Below the pieces are notes generated by a model. That model worked only from the letters and a program-made list of their open reading frames with translations, searched no databases and was not told where the DNA came from. Source: Rubritepida sp. (GTDB lineage Bacteria > Pseudomonadota > Alphaproteobacteria > Acetobacterales > Acetobacteraceae). From it: DNA of 20,658 nt. The DNA lies in assembly GCA_028291485.1 (NCBI GenBank), contig JAQGHZ010000639.1, positions 1 through 20,658 of the forward strand, in the 5' to 3' direction. Every line of letters starts with the position of its first letter. Position 1 is the first letter of the stretch. The translations under genes were made by a program, and so were the position numbers. This document shows, piece after piece, positions 9,130 to 15,156 of this stretch.

Positions 9130-9324
9130 GGAAAGCCTTTTCGGTTCGACGGGCGGAACCGTGGAGCAGCCGTCCGCAGCCGGCAATGCCCGGGCGGCCA
9201 TCAGCCGGCGACGAAAGCGCGCCGGAGCCGGCGCCTCGATGCTCAGATCGCCGTCGGGATACGCTTCGATATGCGCCAGCACCCGCTGCATCCGCTCGTC
9301 GTAGTTTCGCGCCGCGTCCTTCAT
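9130..9324 (-). pseudogene. Remnant of an AraC-family regulator N-terminus
   Basis: From an ATG at 9324 the frame reads MKDAARNYDERMQRVLAHI and continues through EAYPDGDLSIEA. That is the typical opening of AraC-type regulators with C-terminal GyrI-like domains, where the YxxRMxRVLxHIxxHxDGDLSLExLA helix leads into the first helix-turn-helix. After about residue 29 the similarity dissolves (APAPARFRRRLMAARALPAADG). Neither the HTH recognition helix nor the effector domain follows; the frame runs directly into the binding-protein gene. The simplest reading is a deletion-derived stump of a former regulator of the operon. No good Shine-Dalgarno precedes 9324. It could alternatively be a translated leader peptide. 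Confidence 0.55.
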
Positions 9325-9370
9325 CGGGGGGCATCCATAGCCGCTGCCGGCGCGCGCCGCCCGACCGGAT

Positions 9371-9399
9371 TTGCCCTTCGCAGGCCTGTTTCGTATCGT
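9371..9399 (+). promoter_or_regulatory. Candidate sigma-70 promoter for the GST gene
   Basis: TTGCCC (9371-9376) and TATCGT (9394-9399) are separated by 17 nt. Each matches four of six consensus bases. The -10 ends 22 bp before the GST start at 9422, in the gap divergent from the AraC remnant. Confidence 0.38.
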
Positions 9400-9421
9400 C
9401 CGATCCAGAACGGGGAACTCC

Positions 9422-10117
9422 ATGGCACAGCGAAAACTCTTCGAGCTCTGCGGCACCGATCCGGACCGCCGCTTCAGCCCCTATTGCTGGCGCATCCGCA
9501 TGGCGCTGGCGCATAAGGGCCTCGACACCGAGACCATCCCCTGGCGCTTCACGCAGGGCGAGGCCATCGCCTTCGCCAACTCGAAGACGGTGCCGGTGCT
9601 CATCGACGGCGACCAGACGGTGGCCGACAGCTGGGCCATCGCCGAGTACCTGGACCGCGCCTATCCCGACCGGCCCGCGCTCTTCCCCGGCCATCCGGCA
9701 AGCCTGCGCTTCACCGCCTCCTGGGCCGACCGCGTGCTGAATGCCGGTCTCGCGAAGCTCATCGTTTCCGACATCCCCGGGCTGCTCGGCGATGGCGAGA
9801 AAAAGTACTTCGTCGAAAGCCGCGAGAAGCGCTTCGGCATGACGCTGGAGCAGGTGACCGCCGACCGCGAGGCGAAGCTGCCCGAGTTCCGCGCCAGCCT
9901 GCAGCCGTTGCGCGCCGTGCTCCAGCAGCAGCCCTATGTCGCCGGGGATTCGCCCGACTACGCCGACTACATCATGTTCGGCGGCTTCATGTGGGCACGC
10001 GTGGTGAGCCCGCTGCAGATCCTGGAGGAGAGCGACCCCCTCCACGGCTGGATGGAGCGCATGCTGGACCTGTTCGGCGGCCTCGCGCGCGGCGTGCCGG
10101 CCCGCGCCGCGGCCTGA
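9422..10117 (+). CDS. Glutathione S-transferase family protein, beta-etherase (LigE)-like
   Basis: This 231-residue GST has an N-terminal thioredoxin fold with the active-site segment RRFSPYCWRIRMALAHKG (about 16-33) and the glutathione-binding block VPVLID plus VADSWAIAEYLDRAYPDRPALF. The all-helical C-domain reads KYFVESREKRFGMTLEQV, then PDYADYIMFGGFMWAR, DPLHGW and LDLFGGL. This pattern resembles the LigE/LigP beta-etherase branch (SPYxWRxxxALxHKG, DSWxIAEYLDxxYPDRP, SREKxFGxTLE), which cleaves aryl-ether bonds with glutathione; related non-lignin GSTs share it. The start at 9422 follows GGGGA about 6 nt upstream, and an in-frame upstream ATG at 9371 is not favoured. Substrate is unknown. 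It lies 84 bp ahead of the DUF1223 gene. Confidence 0.9.
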   Translation: MAQRKLFELCGTDPDRRFSPYCWRIRMALAHKGLDTETIPWRFTQGEAIAFANSKTVPVLIDGDQTVADSWAIAEYLDRAYPDRPALFPGHPASLRFTASWADRVLNAGLAKLIVSDIPGLLGDGEKKYFVESREKRFGMTLEQVTADREAKLPEFRASLQPLRAVLQQQPYVAGDSPDYADYIMFGGFMWARVVSPLQILEESDPLHGWMERMLDLFGGLARGVPARAAA

Positions 10118-10201
10118 GCTGACCTCCTCGGCCGCTTGGGCTTATACTCCATGACGACGCCTGTTCTGGTATCGCCCAGTTCGGCATCGCATGGAGGCCG
10201 C

Positions 10202-10897
10202 ATGAACCGCCGACATCTCCTCGCCGCGCCCGCCCTGCTCGCCGGCATCCCCTTGCCCGCCCGCGCCGCCGACCAGCCGGTGGTGGTGGAGCTCTTCACC
10301 TCGCAATCCTGCTCCTCCTGCTCGGCCGCCGACGCGCTGCTCGCCGAGCTGGCGCGCGACCGGCCGGACGTGCTCGCCCTCGCCTTCCACGTCACCTACT
10401 GGGACAATGCGGGCTGGCGCGACCGCTTCTCGCTGCGCGAGGCCACCGACCGGCAGCGGCGCTATTCCTCGACGCTGGTGAACTCGCGCTATCGCGGCCA
10501 GCTCTTCACGCCGCAATTCGTCGTGCAAGGCCAGAGCGACGCCGTCGGCTCCGACCGTCCCGCCGTGCTCGCCGCCATCGACGCGGCCCGCATCACGCCG
10601 CGCGTGCCGCTCACGGTCACGCCCAACACCACCTCCGTCACCATCCACGTCGGTGCCGGCACCGGCGTCGCGACGGTCTGGCTGATCGGCTACGATCCGC
10701 GCCACGAGACCGAGGTGCGCGGCGGCGAGAACAGCGGCCGCAAGCTCGTCGACGCGAATGTGGTGCGCAGCATCCTTCAGGTCGGCGCCTGGCTCGGGCA
10801 GCCGTTGCGCGTGGACGAACCGAAGCCGGACGGCGAGCGCATCGCGGTGCTGCTGCAGGCGGCCGGCGGCGGAATCCTGGGGGCGGCGAAGGCCTAG
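10202..10897 (+). CDS. DUF1223 thioredoxin-like exported protein
   Basis: This 231-residue protein carries a signal peptide (MNRRHLLAAPALLAGIPLP, likely cleaved near ARA-A). The DUF1223 hallmark follows: VVVELFTSQSCSSCSAADALLAELA, with a CxxC pair at Cys37 and Cys40, then LAFHVTYWDNAGWRDRFS and YTPQFVV-like LFTPQFVVQGQ. The fold is thioredoxin-like and the protein should be periplasmic. Function is not established; a thiol-redox or copper-related role is only guessed from the CSSC motif. The start at 10202 is supported by GGAGG 4-5 nt upstream and by the signal peptide, in preference to the in-frame ATG at 10136. It may share the GST transcript and converges on the tetR gene. Confidence 0.88.
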   Translation: MNRRHLLAAPALLAGIPLPARAADQPVVVELFTSQSCSSCSAADALLAELARDRPDVLALAFHVTYWDNAGWRDRFSLREATDRQRRYSSTLVNSRYRGQLFTPQFVVQGQSDAVGSDRPAVLAAIDAARITPRVPLTVTPNTTSVTIHVGAGTGVATVWLIGYDPRHETEVRGGENSGRKLVDANVVRSILQVGAWLGQPLRVDEPKPDGERIAVLLQAAGGGILGAAKA

Positions 10898-10928
10898 CCC
10901 CGCATCGGCTGACGGCCTGGCGGTCGAT

Positions 10929-10946
10929 CGTCGCGACGCTGCGACG
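10929..10946. terminator. Hairpin between convergent DUF1223 and tetR genes
   Basis: CGTCGC (10929-10934) and GCGACG (10941-10946) form a perfect 6-bp stem with a 6-nt loop in the 55-bp gap between the two stop codons. There is no T-tract; the terminator role is inferred from position. Confidence 0.35.
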
Positions 10947-10952
10947 GGGCCC

Positions 10953-11501
10953 TCAGCCTTCCAGCAGCCGGGCCCTGGCCGCCGCCAGGATCCGCTCCGA
11001 CAGCGCGCCGTCATTCACCGCGCGCGCGAGCACCAGCGCGCCCACGACCGACGACAGCGCCGCCAGCGCCTCCTCCTCGGTCGCGACCCCGCGATGCGCG
11101 GCCAGCTTGGCGCCGATCCGCGCGGCCAAGGACCGCACGCCCTCGGTGAAGCGCGCGCGCAGCGCCGGCGCCTGCCGCGGCATCTCGGAGCACAGCGCCG
11201 CGACGCCGCAGCCCGAGCCGATCGCATCGCGATGCCGCGGCGAGAGGTAATGGTCGAGGAACGCCTCCAGCCCCTTCTCCGCATGCTTCGCGCTGCCCTG
11301 CGCGAAGACCTCCGTCAGCGCCTCGATCGCCAGCTGCTCCTTGGAGCCGAACTGGCTGTAGAGGCTGCCATGGGTGAGGCCCGCCGCCTCGGCCAGCGCG
11401 TCCACGCCCGTGCCCGAGACCCCGCGCTCGCGGAACAGCCTGCCCGCCTCCGCCAGGATGCGCGCGCGGTTCTCCGCGGATTTCTCCTTCGACAGCTTCA
11501 T
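10953..11501 (-). CDS. TetR/AcrR-family transcriptional regulator
   Basis: This 182-residue regulator has an N-terminal TetR helix-turn-helix (about 8-58): ENRARILAEAGRLFRERG, then GTGVDALAEAAGLTHGSLYSQFGSKEQL. The C-terminal helical ligand domain reads GCGVAALCSEMPRQAPALRARF, then LSSVVGALVLARAV, resembling TetR members of the YxaF/LmrA or NemR type. ATG 11501 follows AGGGG about 6 nt upstream; the in-frame extension to 11591 runs through the intergenic promoter region and is rejected. It is divergent from the thiolase gene with 104 bp between starts, so it probably represses the thiolase/dehydrogenase pair and itself. The inducer could be an acyl-CoA or related acid, but that is inference only. 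Confidence 0.92.
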   Translation of the reverse strand: MKLSKEKSAENRARILAEAGRLFRERGVSGTGVDALAEAAGLTHGSLYSQFGSKEQLAIEALTEVFAQGSAKHAEKGLEAFLDHYLSPRHRDAIGSGCGVAALCSEMPRQAPALRARFTEGVRSLAARIGAKLAAHRGVATEEEALAALSSVVGALVLARAVNDGALSERILAAARARLLEG

Positions 11502-11525
11502 TGCAAGCCCCCTTCGCGCCCCTAC

Positions 11526-11585
11526 TTGACAGTTTTCGTGGCGAGCGCAATCTCTAATCCTATTGATAGCGATCGTCACGATAAA
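11526..11585. promoter_or_regulatory. Divergent tetR-thiolase control region with candidate operator
   Basis: A TTGACA box (11526-11531, +) precedes an AT-rich stretch (11549-11569), but no good -10 sits at 17 nt. On the minus strand TTTATC (11585-11580) and TAGGAT (11562-11557) are 17 nt apart. Between them lies the perfect inverted repeat ATCGT-C-ACGAT (11572-11582), overlapping CGATCG (11570-11575). An operator between the -35 and -10 of the tetR promoter would suit autorepression. Confidence 0.4.
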
Positions 11586-11605
11586 CGACACATCGGAGGT
11601 CAGCC

Positions 11606-12769
11606 ATGCCCCAGGATCCCATCGTCATCGCCAGCGCGGTCCGCACGCCGCTGGGGAAATTCCAGGGCGGGCTCGCGGCCGTCCGGGCGCCCGATCTCGG
11701 CGCGGCGGCCATCCGGGCAGCCCTGGAGCGCGCGGGCGTAAAGCCGGAATCCATCAACGAGGTGCTGATGGGCTGCGTGCTGCCGGCGGGGCTCAAGCAG
11801 GCACCGGCGCGACAGGCCATGCGCGCCGCCGGGCTGCCCGATGCGGTTGGCGCCACCACCGTCAACAAGGTCTGCGGCTCGGGCATGAAGGCGGTGATGC
11901 TGGGCCACGACCTGCTACGCGCGGGCTCGGCGGAGATCGTCGTCGCCGGGGGCATGGAGAGCATGTCGGGCGCGCCCTACCTGCTCGACAAGGCGCGCGG
12001 CGGCTACCGCGCCGGCCATGCGACCATGTACGACCACATGGTCCTGGACGGGCTGGAGGATGCCTACGACACCGGCCGCTCCATGGGCAGCTTCGGCGAG
12101 GCCACGGCGGAGCGCTACCAGTTCTCCCGGGCCCAGCAGGACGCCTATGCCATCGAGACGCTGCGCCGTGCCAAGGAGGCCGTGGCCGGCGGCGCCTTCG
12201 CCAGCCAGGTCGTGGCCGTCGGCGAGGTGTCGCTGGACGAGATCCCCCAGAAACTCTCGCCCGAGCGCATCCCGACGCTCAGGCCCGCCTTCTCGAAGGA
12301 CGGCACCGTCACCGCCGCCAGCAGCAGCGCCAATGCCGACGGCGCGGCGGCGCTGGTGCTGACGACGCTCTCGAATGCCGAGAAGCAGGGCTTGCCGGTG
12401 CTGGCGAAGATCCTCGGCCACGCCACGCACAGCCAGGCGCCGGAATGGTTCACCACGGCCCCTGCCCCGGCCATCCGGAAACTGCTGGACCGCGTGGGCT
12501 GGGAGGCCGGCGAGGTGGACCTCTTCGAGATCAACGAGGCCTTCGCCGTCGTCACCATGGCGGCGATGCACGATCTCGGCCTGCCGCACGAGAAGGTGAA
12601 CGTGCATGGCGGCGCGTGCGCGCTGGGCCACCCGATCGGCGCCACCGGCGCGCGGCTGATCGTCACGCTGCTGCACGCGCTGCAGGAACGCGGGCAGCGC
12701 AAGGGCATCGCGGCGCTGTGCATCGGCGGCGGCGAGGCGACCGCGGTCGCCATCGAGACGGTGCATTAA
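11606..12769 (+). CDS. Acetyl-CoA C-acyltransferase (thiolase)
   Basis: This 387-residue thiolase joins or cleaves acyl-CoA and acetyl-CoA (beta-oxidation or acetoacetyl-CoA formation). Active-site residues are all present: acylated Cys90 in NKVCGSGMKAV, NEAFAV, His342 in GGACALGHPIGATGAR, and Cys372 in CIGGGEATA. The length is usual for type II biosynthetic/degradative thiolases. GGAGG lies 7 nt before the ATG. It shares a control region with the divergent tetR gene and is followed, one nucleotide after its TAA, by the reductase gene. The general name acetyl-CoA acetyltransferase is likely in databases; chain-length preference cannot be decided from sequence. Confidence 0.96.
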   Translation: MPQDPIVIASAVRTPLGKFQGGLAAVRAPDLGAAAIRAALERAGVKPESINEVLMGCVLPAGLKQAPARQAMRAAGLPDAVGATTVNKVCGSGMKAVMLGHDLLRAGSAEIVVAGGMESMSGAPYLLDKARGGYRAGHATMYDHMVLDGLEDAYDTGRSMGSFGEATAERYQFSRAQQDAYAIETLRRAKEAVAGGAFASQVVAVGEVSLDEIPQKLSPERIPTLRPAFSKDGTVTAASSSANADGAAALVLTTLSNAEKQGLPVLAKILGHATHSQAPEWFTTAPAPAIRKLLDRVGWEAGEVDLFEINEAFAVVTMAAMHDLGLPHEKVNVHGGACALGHPIGATGARLIVTLLHALQERGQRKGIAALCIGGGEATAVAIETVH

Positions 12770-12770
12770 G

Positions 12771-13697
12771 ATGCGCATCCTGATCCTCGGCGCCGGCGCG
12801 ATCGGCGGCTATTACGGCCTGCAGCTGGCCCAGGCCGGGGCGGACGTCACCTTCCTCGTGCGCCCGAAGCGCGCGGAGGTCCTGGCGCGCGACGGCCTCG
12901 TCGTGCACAGCCGCGGCGAGGTCCTGCAGCGGAAGGTCACGACCGTCCTCGCCGAGGAGGTCCGTGCGCCCTACGATCTCGTCTTCCTGACCTGCAAGGC
13001 CTTCGACCTCGACAGCGCGATGGACGCCATCGCCCCCGCCGTCGGCGCCGGCACGGCGGTGCTGCCCATCCTCAACGGCATGGCGCATTTCGAGGCGCTG
13101 GACGCCCGCTTCGGCGCGGAGCGCGTGCTGGGCGGCGTCTGCTACATCGCGACCTCGCTCGCCGCCGACGGCTCCATCCGCCACACGAGCCCAGGCGACA
13201 TGATCCTCTTCGGCGACCGGGAGGGCCGCGATTCACCGCGCGCGGAGGCGCTCGCCCAGGCCTTCGCCGGCACGAAGGTGAATGCCACGGCCACGAAGGA
13301 GATCGTCCAGGCCCTCTGGGAGAAGTGGTCCATGATCGCGGCCGCGGCGGGCCTGACCTCGCTGATGCGCGCGACCGTCGGCGAGATCATGGCGACCTCC
13401 ACCGGCCTCGCCACGGCCGAAAGCATCATGGCCGAGACGCGGAGCATCGCCGGCGCGCTGGGCCATGCGCCGCGCCAGCCCGCCGTGGACCAGGTGCGCA
13501 GGCAGCTCACCGACCCCGCCTCGCGCTGGGCGGCCTCGATGATGCGCGACATAGAGCAGAACGTGCCGAAGCTCGAGGTCGACCACATCATCGGCGACCT
13601 GATCCGCCGGGGCGCCGAGGCCGGCGTGGCGGCGCCGCTGCTCGGCGCGGCGAATGCGCAACTGCAGATCTACAACACGCGCCACTCGGCCGGGTGA
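12771..13697 (+). CDS. Ketopantoate reductase-like (PanE/ApbA family) 2-dehydrogenase
   Basis: This 308-residue NAD(P)H-dependent reductase has a Rossmann GAGAIGG motif (7-13). The family Lys is in LTCKAFD (Lys76), NGM is at 102-104, and the second-domain catalytic Lys is in WEKW (Lys185). Four residues later, where E. coli PanE has substrate-binding Asn180, this protein has Ile189, and the NPLTA-like block reads AGLTSL. This pattern is typical of PanE paralogues acting on other 2-oxo or 3-hydroxy acids, so I withhold the symbol panE. The start lies 1 nt after the thiolase stop without a clear Shine-Dalgarno, indicating a coupled two-gene operon under the TetR regulator. A role with the thiolase in acid or ketone metabolism is inferred. 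Confidence 0.9.
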   Translation: MRILILGAGAIGGYYGLQLAQAGADVTFLVRPKRAEVLARDGLVVHSRGEVLQRKVTTVLAEEVRAPYDLVFLTCKAFDLDSAMDAIAPAVGAGTAVLPILNGMAHFEALDARFGAERVLGGVCYIATSLAADGSIRHTSPGDMILFGDREGRDSPRAEALAQAFAGTKVNATATKEIVQALWEKWSMIAAAAGLTSLMRATVGEIMATSTGLATAESIMAETRSIAGALGHAPRQPAVDQVRRQLTDPASRWAASMMRDIEQNVPKLEVDHIIGDLIRRGAEAGVAAPLLGAANAQLQIYNTRHSAG

Positions 13698-13799
13698 CCC
13701 GCAACTGTCGGTGGCTTTGCCGTCCCAAACTGGGAATGATGACGTGCCGGCAACGCGGCCCGCACCGGGACAGGCCGTGGCCTTCATGGAGATCCGTCA

Positions 13800-14282
13800 A
13801 TGGCCTTCAATCTGGTAACCATCCACACCGCGCTCAGCCTCGTCGCCATTGCGGCGGGGGTGGTCGTGGTCTTCGACCTCGTGCGCGCGGGCCCGACGCC
13901 CTTCTGGACCGTGCTCTTCCTCGCGACCGCCATCCTGACGAGCGCGACCGGTTACCTCTTCCCCTTCAGCGGCGTGCTGCCCTCGCAGATCGTGGGCGGT
14001 GTCGCGCTGCTGGTGCTCGCGGTGGTGCTGGCCGCCCGCTACGCCTTCGGCCTCCGCGGGTCATGGCGGAAGGTGGACGCCATCGGCATGGTCGCGAGCC
14101 TCTACTTCCTGATCTTCGTGCTGGTGGCGCAGGGCTTCGCGAAGATCCCCTCGCTGCACGTGCTGGCGCCGACCCAGTCCGAGCCGCCCTTCGCCGTCGC
14201 GCAGGTGGTGGTGCTGATCCTCTTCGTCCTGCTCGGCATCGGCGCGACGCGGACCGCGGGCCGCGTCGCCCGGCCAGCCTGA
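13800..14282 (+). CDS. Small four-helix integral membrane protein, conserved hypothetical
   Basis: This 160-residue protein has four hydrophobic segments, roughly at 5-28 (VTIHTALSLVAIAAGVVVVFDLV), 33-56, 62-84 and 94-113, with a further hydrophobic C-terminal stretch at about 131-150, so four or five membrane spans. Conserved-looking polar positions include His9, FPFSGVLPSQIVGG, SWRKVDAIG and LAPTQSEPPF. It resembles unnamed inner-membrane proteins seen across proteobacteria; I recognise no functional motif. GGAGA lies about 8 nt before the ATG. It is 102 bp after the reductase gene, in which a small TCCCA-AAC-TGGGA inverted repeat (13723-13735) is the only structure I see. Its stop codon is at the first unit of a tandem repeat. 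Confidence 0.8.
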   Translation: MAFNLVTIHTALSLVAIAAGVVVVFDLVRAGPTPFWTVLFLATAILTSATGYLFPFSGVLPSQIVGGVALLVLAVVLAARYAFGLRGSWRKVDAIGMVASLYFLIFVLVAQGFAKIPSLHVLAPTQSEPPFAVAQVVVLILFVLLGIGATRTAGRVARPA

Positions 14283-14367
14283 GCAGTTAGAACATGAGCC
14301 GTCAGTGCCGAGCAGTCAGAACCTGAGCCGTCAGGGCCGAGCAGTCAGGACCGGGGCGGTCAGTAGC
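14281..14367. repeat. Three tandem copies of a 29-bp repeat
   Basis: Units are 14281-14309, 14310-14338 and 14339-14367. Each begins GAGCAGT(C/T)AG and carries G(A/G)AC(C/A) and a (C/G)(C/G)GTCAG block near its end. Units 1 and 2 differ at four positions; unit 3 diverges more toward its end. Each unit contains short TCAG/CTGA inverted arms. The array spans the whole gap between two convergent genes and overlaps both stop codons. Confidence 0.85.
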
Positions 14368-14569
14368 CGCCGCCGCCGCCGCCCGGTATCGCCGAGACGC
14401 CGGTATCGAGCGGGTTGAAGTTGGCCGGCGCGCGGGCGGGCCGGGCCGGCTCGGCCCCGTCACGGGAGGCTCCGGTGGCCACGGGGCGGTCCCTCACGGC
14501 CTCGCTCGGGGGCGCCGCGCAGGCGGCGGCGAGGGCCAGGACCGAGGTCATCGTCAAAATGCGGATCAT
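14360..14569 (-). CDS. Small putative lipoprotein
   Basis: This 69-residue reading frame starts with MIRILTMTSVLALAAACAAP, a short basic N-terminus and hydrophobic core ending in Cys17. The lipobox-like LAAAC has Ala at -3 instead of the commoner Leu. The mature part is Pro/Ala/Arg-rich and ends in a Gly6-Tyr tail (14363-14383). AAGGA lies about 9 nt before the ATG. Small alphaproteobacterial lipoproteins of this build are frequent and mostly of unknown function. The stop codon lies in the last unit of the 29-bp tandem repeat, so the C-terminus may have been reshaped by repeat expansion. The call rests on signal-peptide character only. Confidence 0.6.
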   Translation of the reverse strand: MIRILTMTSVLALAAACAAPPSEAVRDRPVATGASRDGAEPARPARAPANFNPLDTGVSAIPGGGGGGY

Positions 14570-14593
14570 GGGGATGTTTCCTTGGTGTCCGGT

Positions 14594-14618
14594 GGAGGCG
14601 GCAGGCAGTCATGCCTCC
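14594..14618 (-). terminator. Inverted repeat between thioesterase and lipoprotein genes
   Basis: GGAGGC (14594-14599) can pair with GCCTCC (14613-14618). Alternatively, inner arms AGGCA (14603-14607) and TGCCT (14612-14616) form a tight stem with a 4-nt loop. It lies in the 78-bp gap after the thioesterase stop. Without a T-tract, a terminator is only one option; the right arm also looks like a Shine-Dalgarno on the minus strand. Confidence 0.3.
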
Positions 14619-14647
14619 TTCGCTGGAACCGTCCCGAAGGTAACACA

Positions 14648-15046
14648 TCAGCCCGGCGCATCTGCCGGCGGGACCGGCCGCGGCTTTCCGGCCTCGTCCA
14701 CCGCGACGAAGGTGAACTCGGCCTGGGTGACCTTCAGCCGGTCGCCGATCCGCCGCCGCAGCACCCAGGTCTCGACGTCGAAGGTGATGGAGGTCCGCCC
14801 CACCCGCTTGAGCGAGGTGTACACGCAGACCACGTCGCCCACCTTCACCGGCTGGATGAAGACCATGGTCGAGGCGGCCACCGTCACCACGCGGCCCTGC
14901 GCGACGCCCGCGGCCGCGATGCCGCCGGCCGCATCCATCTGGGCCATGACCCAGCCGCCGAAGATGTCGCCGGCGGGGTTGGTGTCGGCCGGCATGGCAA
15001 GCTGGCGGATCTGCAGCTCGCCGCGCGGGGTGTGAATGTCGTCCAT
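14648..15046 (-). CDS. Acyl-CoA thioesterase, YciA-like hotdog fold
   Basis: This 132-residue hotdog-fold thioesterase hydrolyses acyl-CoA to free acid and CoA. The family motif ADTNPAGDIFGGWVMAQMDAAGG (about 20-42) holds the catalytic Asp of YciA-type enzymes. VTVAASTMVFIQPVKVGDVV and a VGRTSITFDVETWV strand complete the fold, and LKVTQAEFTFVAVDEAGKPRP is the usual C-terminal strand. AGGAG lies 6 nt before the ATG. It is divergent from the M24 operon. Substrate chain length is not determinable. It is probably a housekeeping regulator of CoA-ester pools. Confidence 0.93.
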   Translation of the reverse strand: MDDIHTPRGELQIRQLAMPADTNPAGDIFGGWVMAQMDAAGGIAAAGVAQGRVVTVAASTMVFIQPVKVGDVVCVYTSLKRVGRTSITFDVETWVLRRRIGDRLKVTQAEFTFVAVDEAGKPRPVPPADAPG

Positions 15047-15087
15047 GTCGGGCTCCTGGTGTCGCGCCGCAACCTAGCGGCAAGGCC

Positions 15088-15114
15088 GGCATGACGCATG
15101 CCCCGCGCCATGCC
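15088..15114. promoter_or_regulatory. Clustered GGCATG sites in a divergent intergenic region
   Basis: GGCATG-ACG-CATGCC (15088-15102) is a perfect inverted repeat, followed by another CATGCC (15109-15114). The array lies between the divergent thioesterase and M24 genes (15047-15156), where an operator would be expected. No regulator gene is adjacent and CATG words can arise by chance in such DNA. Confidence 0.25.
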
Positions 15115-15156
15115 ATCCTCACGGAAGATCCATCCGAATCCACGGGACCAGTTTAA

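Noticed and set aside
8158..9456. A 432-residue form of the first Bug protein
   Set aside because: The extra N-terminus includes an AraC-like fragment and intergenic sequence. A good ribosome site and signal peptide start at 9129.
14281..14367. The 29-bp repeats as a small CRISPR array
   Set aside because: Units are directly adjacent with no spacers, differ from one another, and no cas genes are nearby.
14460..14617. Possible small minus-strand gene starting MTACRLHRTPRK at 14617, overlapping the lipoprotein gene
   Set aside because: Its Shine-Dalgarno-like AAGGAGG is too close to the ATG, the product is an Arg/Pro-rich out-of-frame reading, and the lipoprotein frame has a signal sequence.
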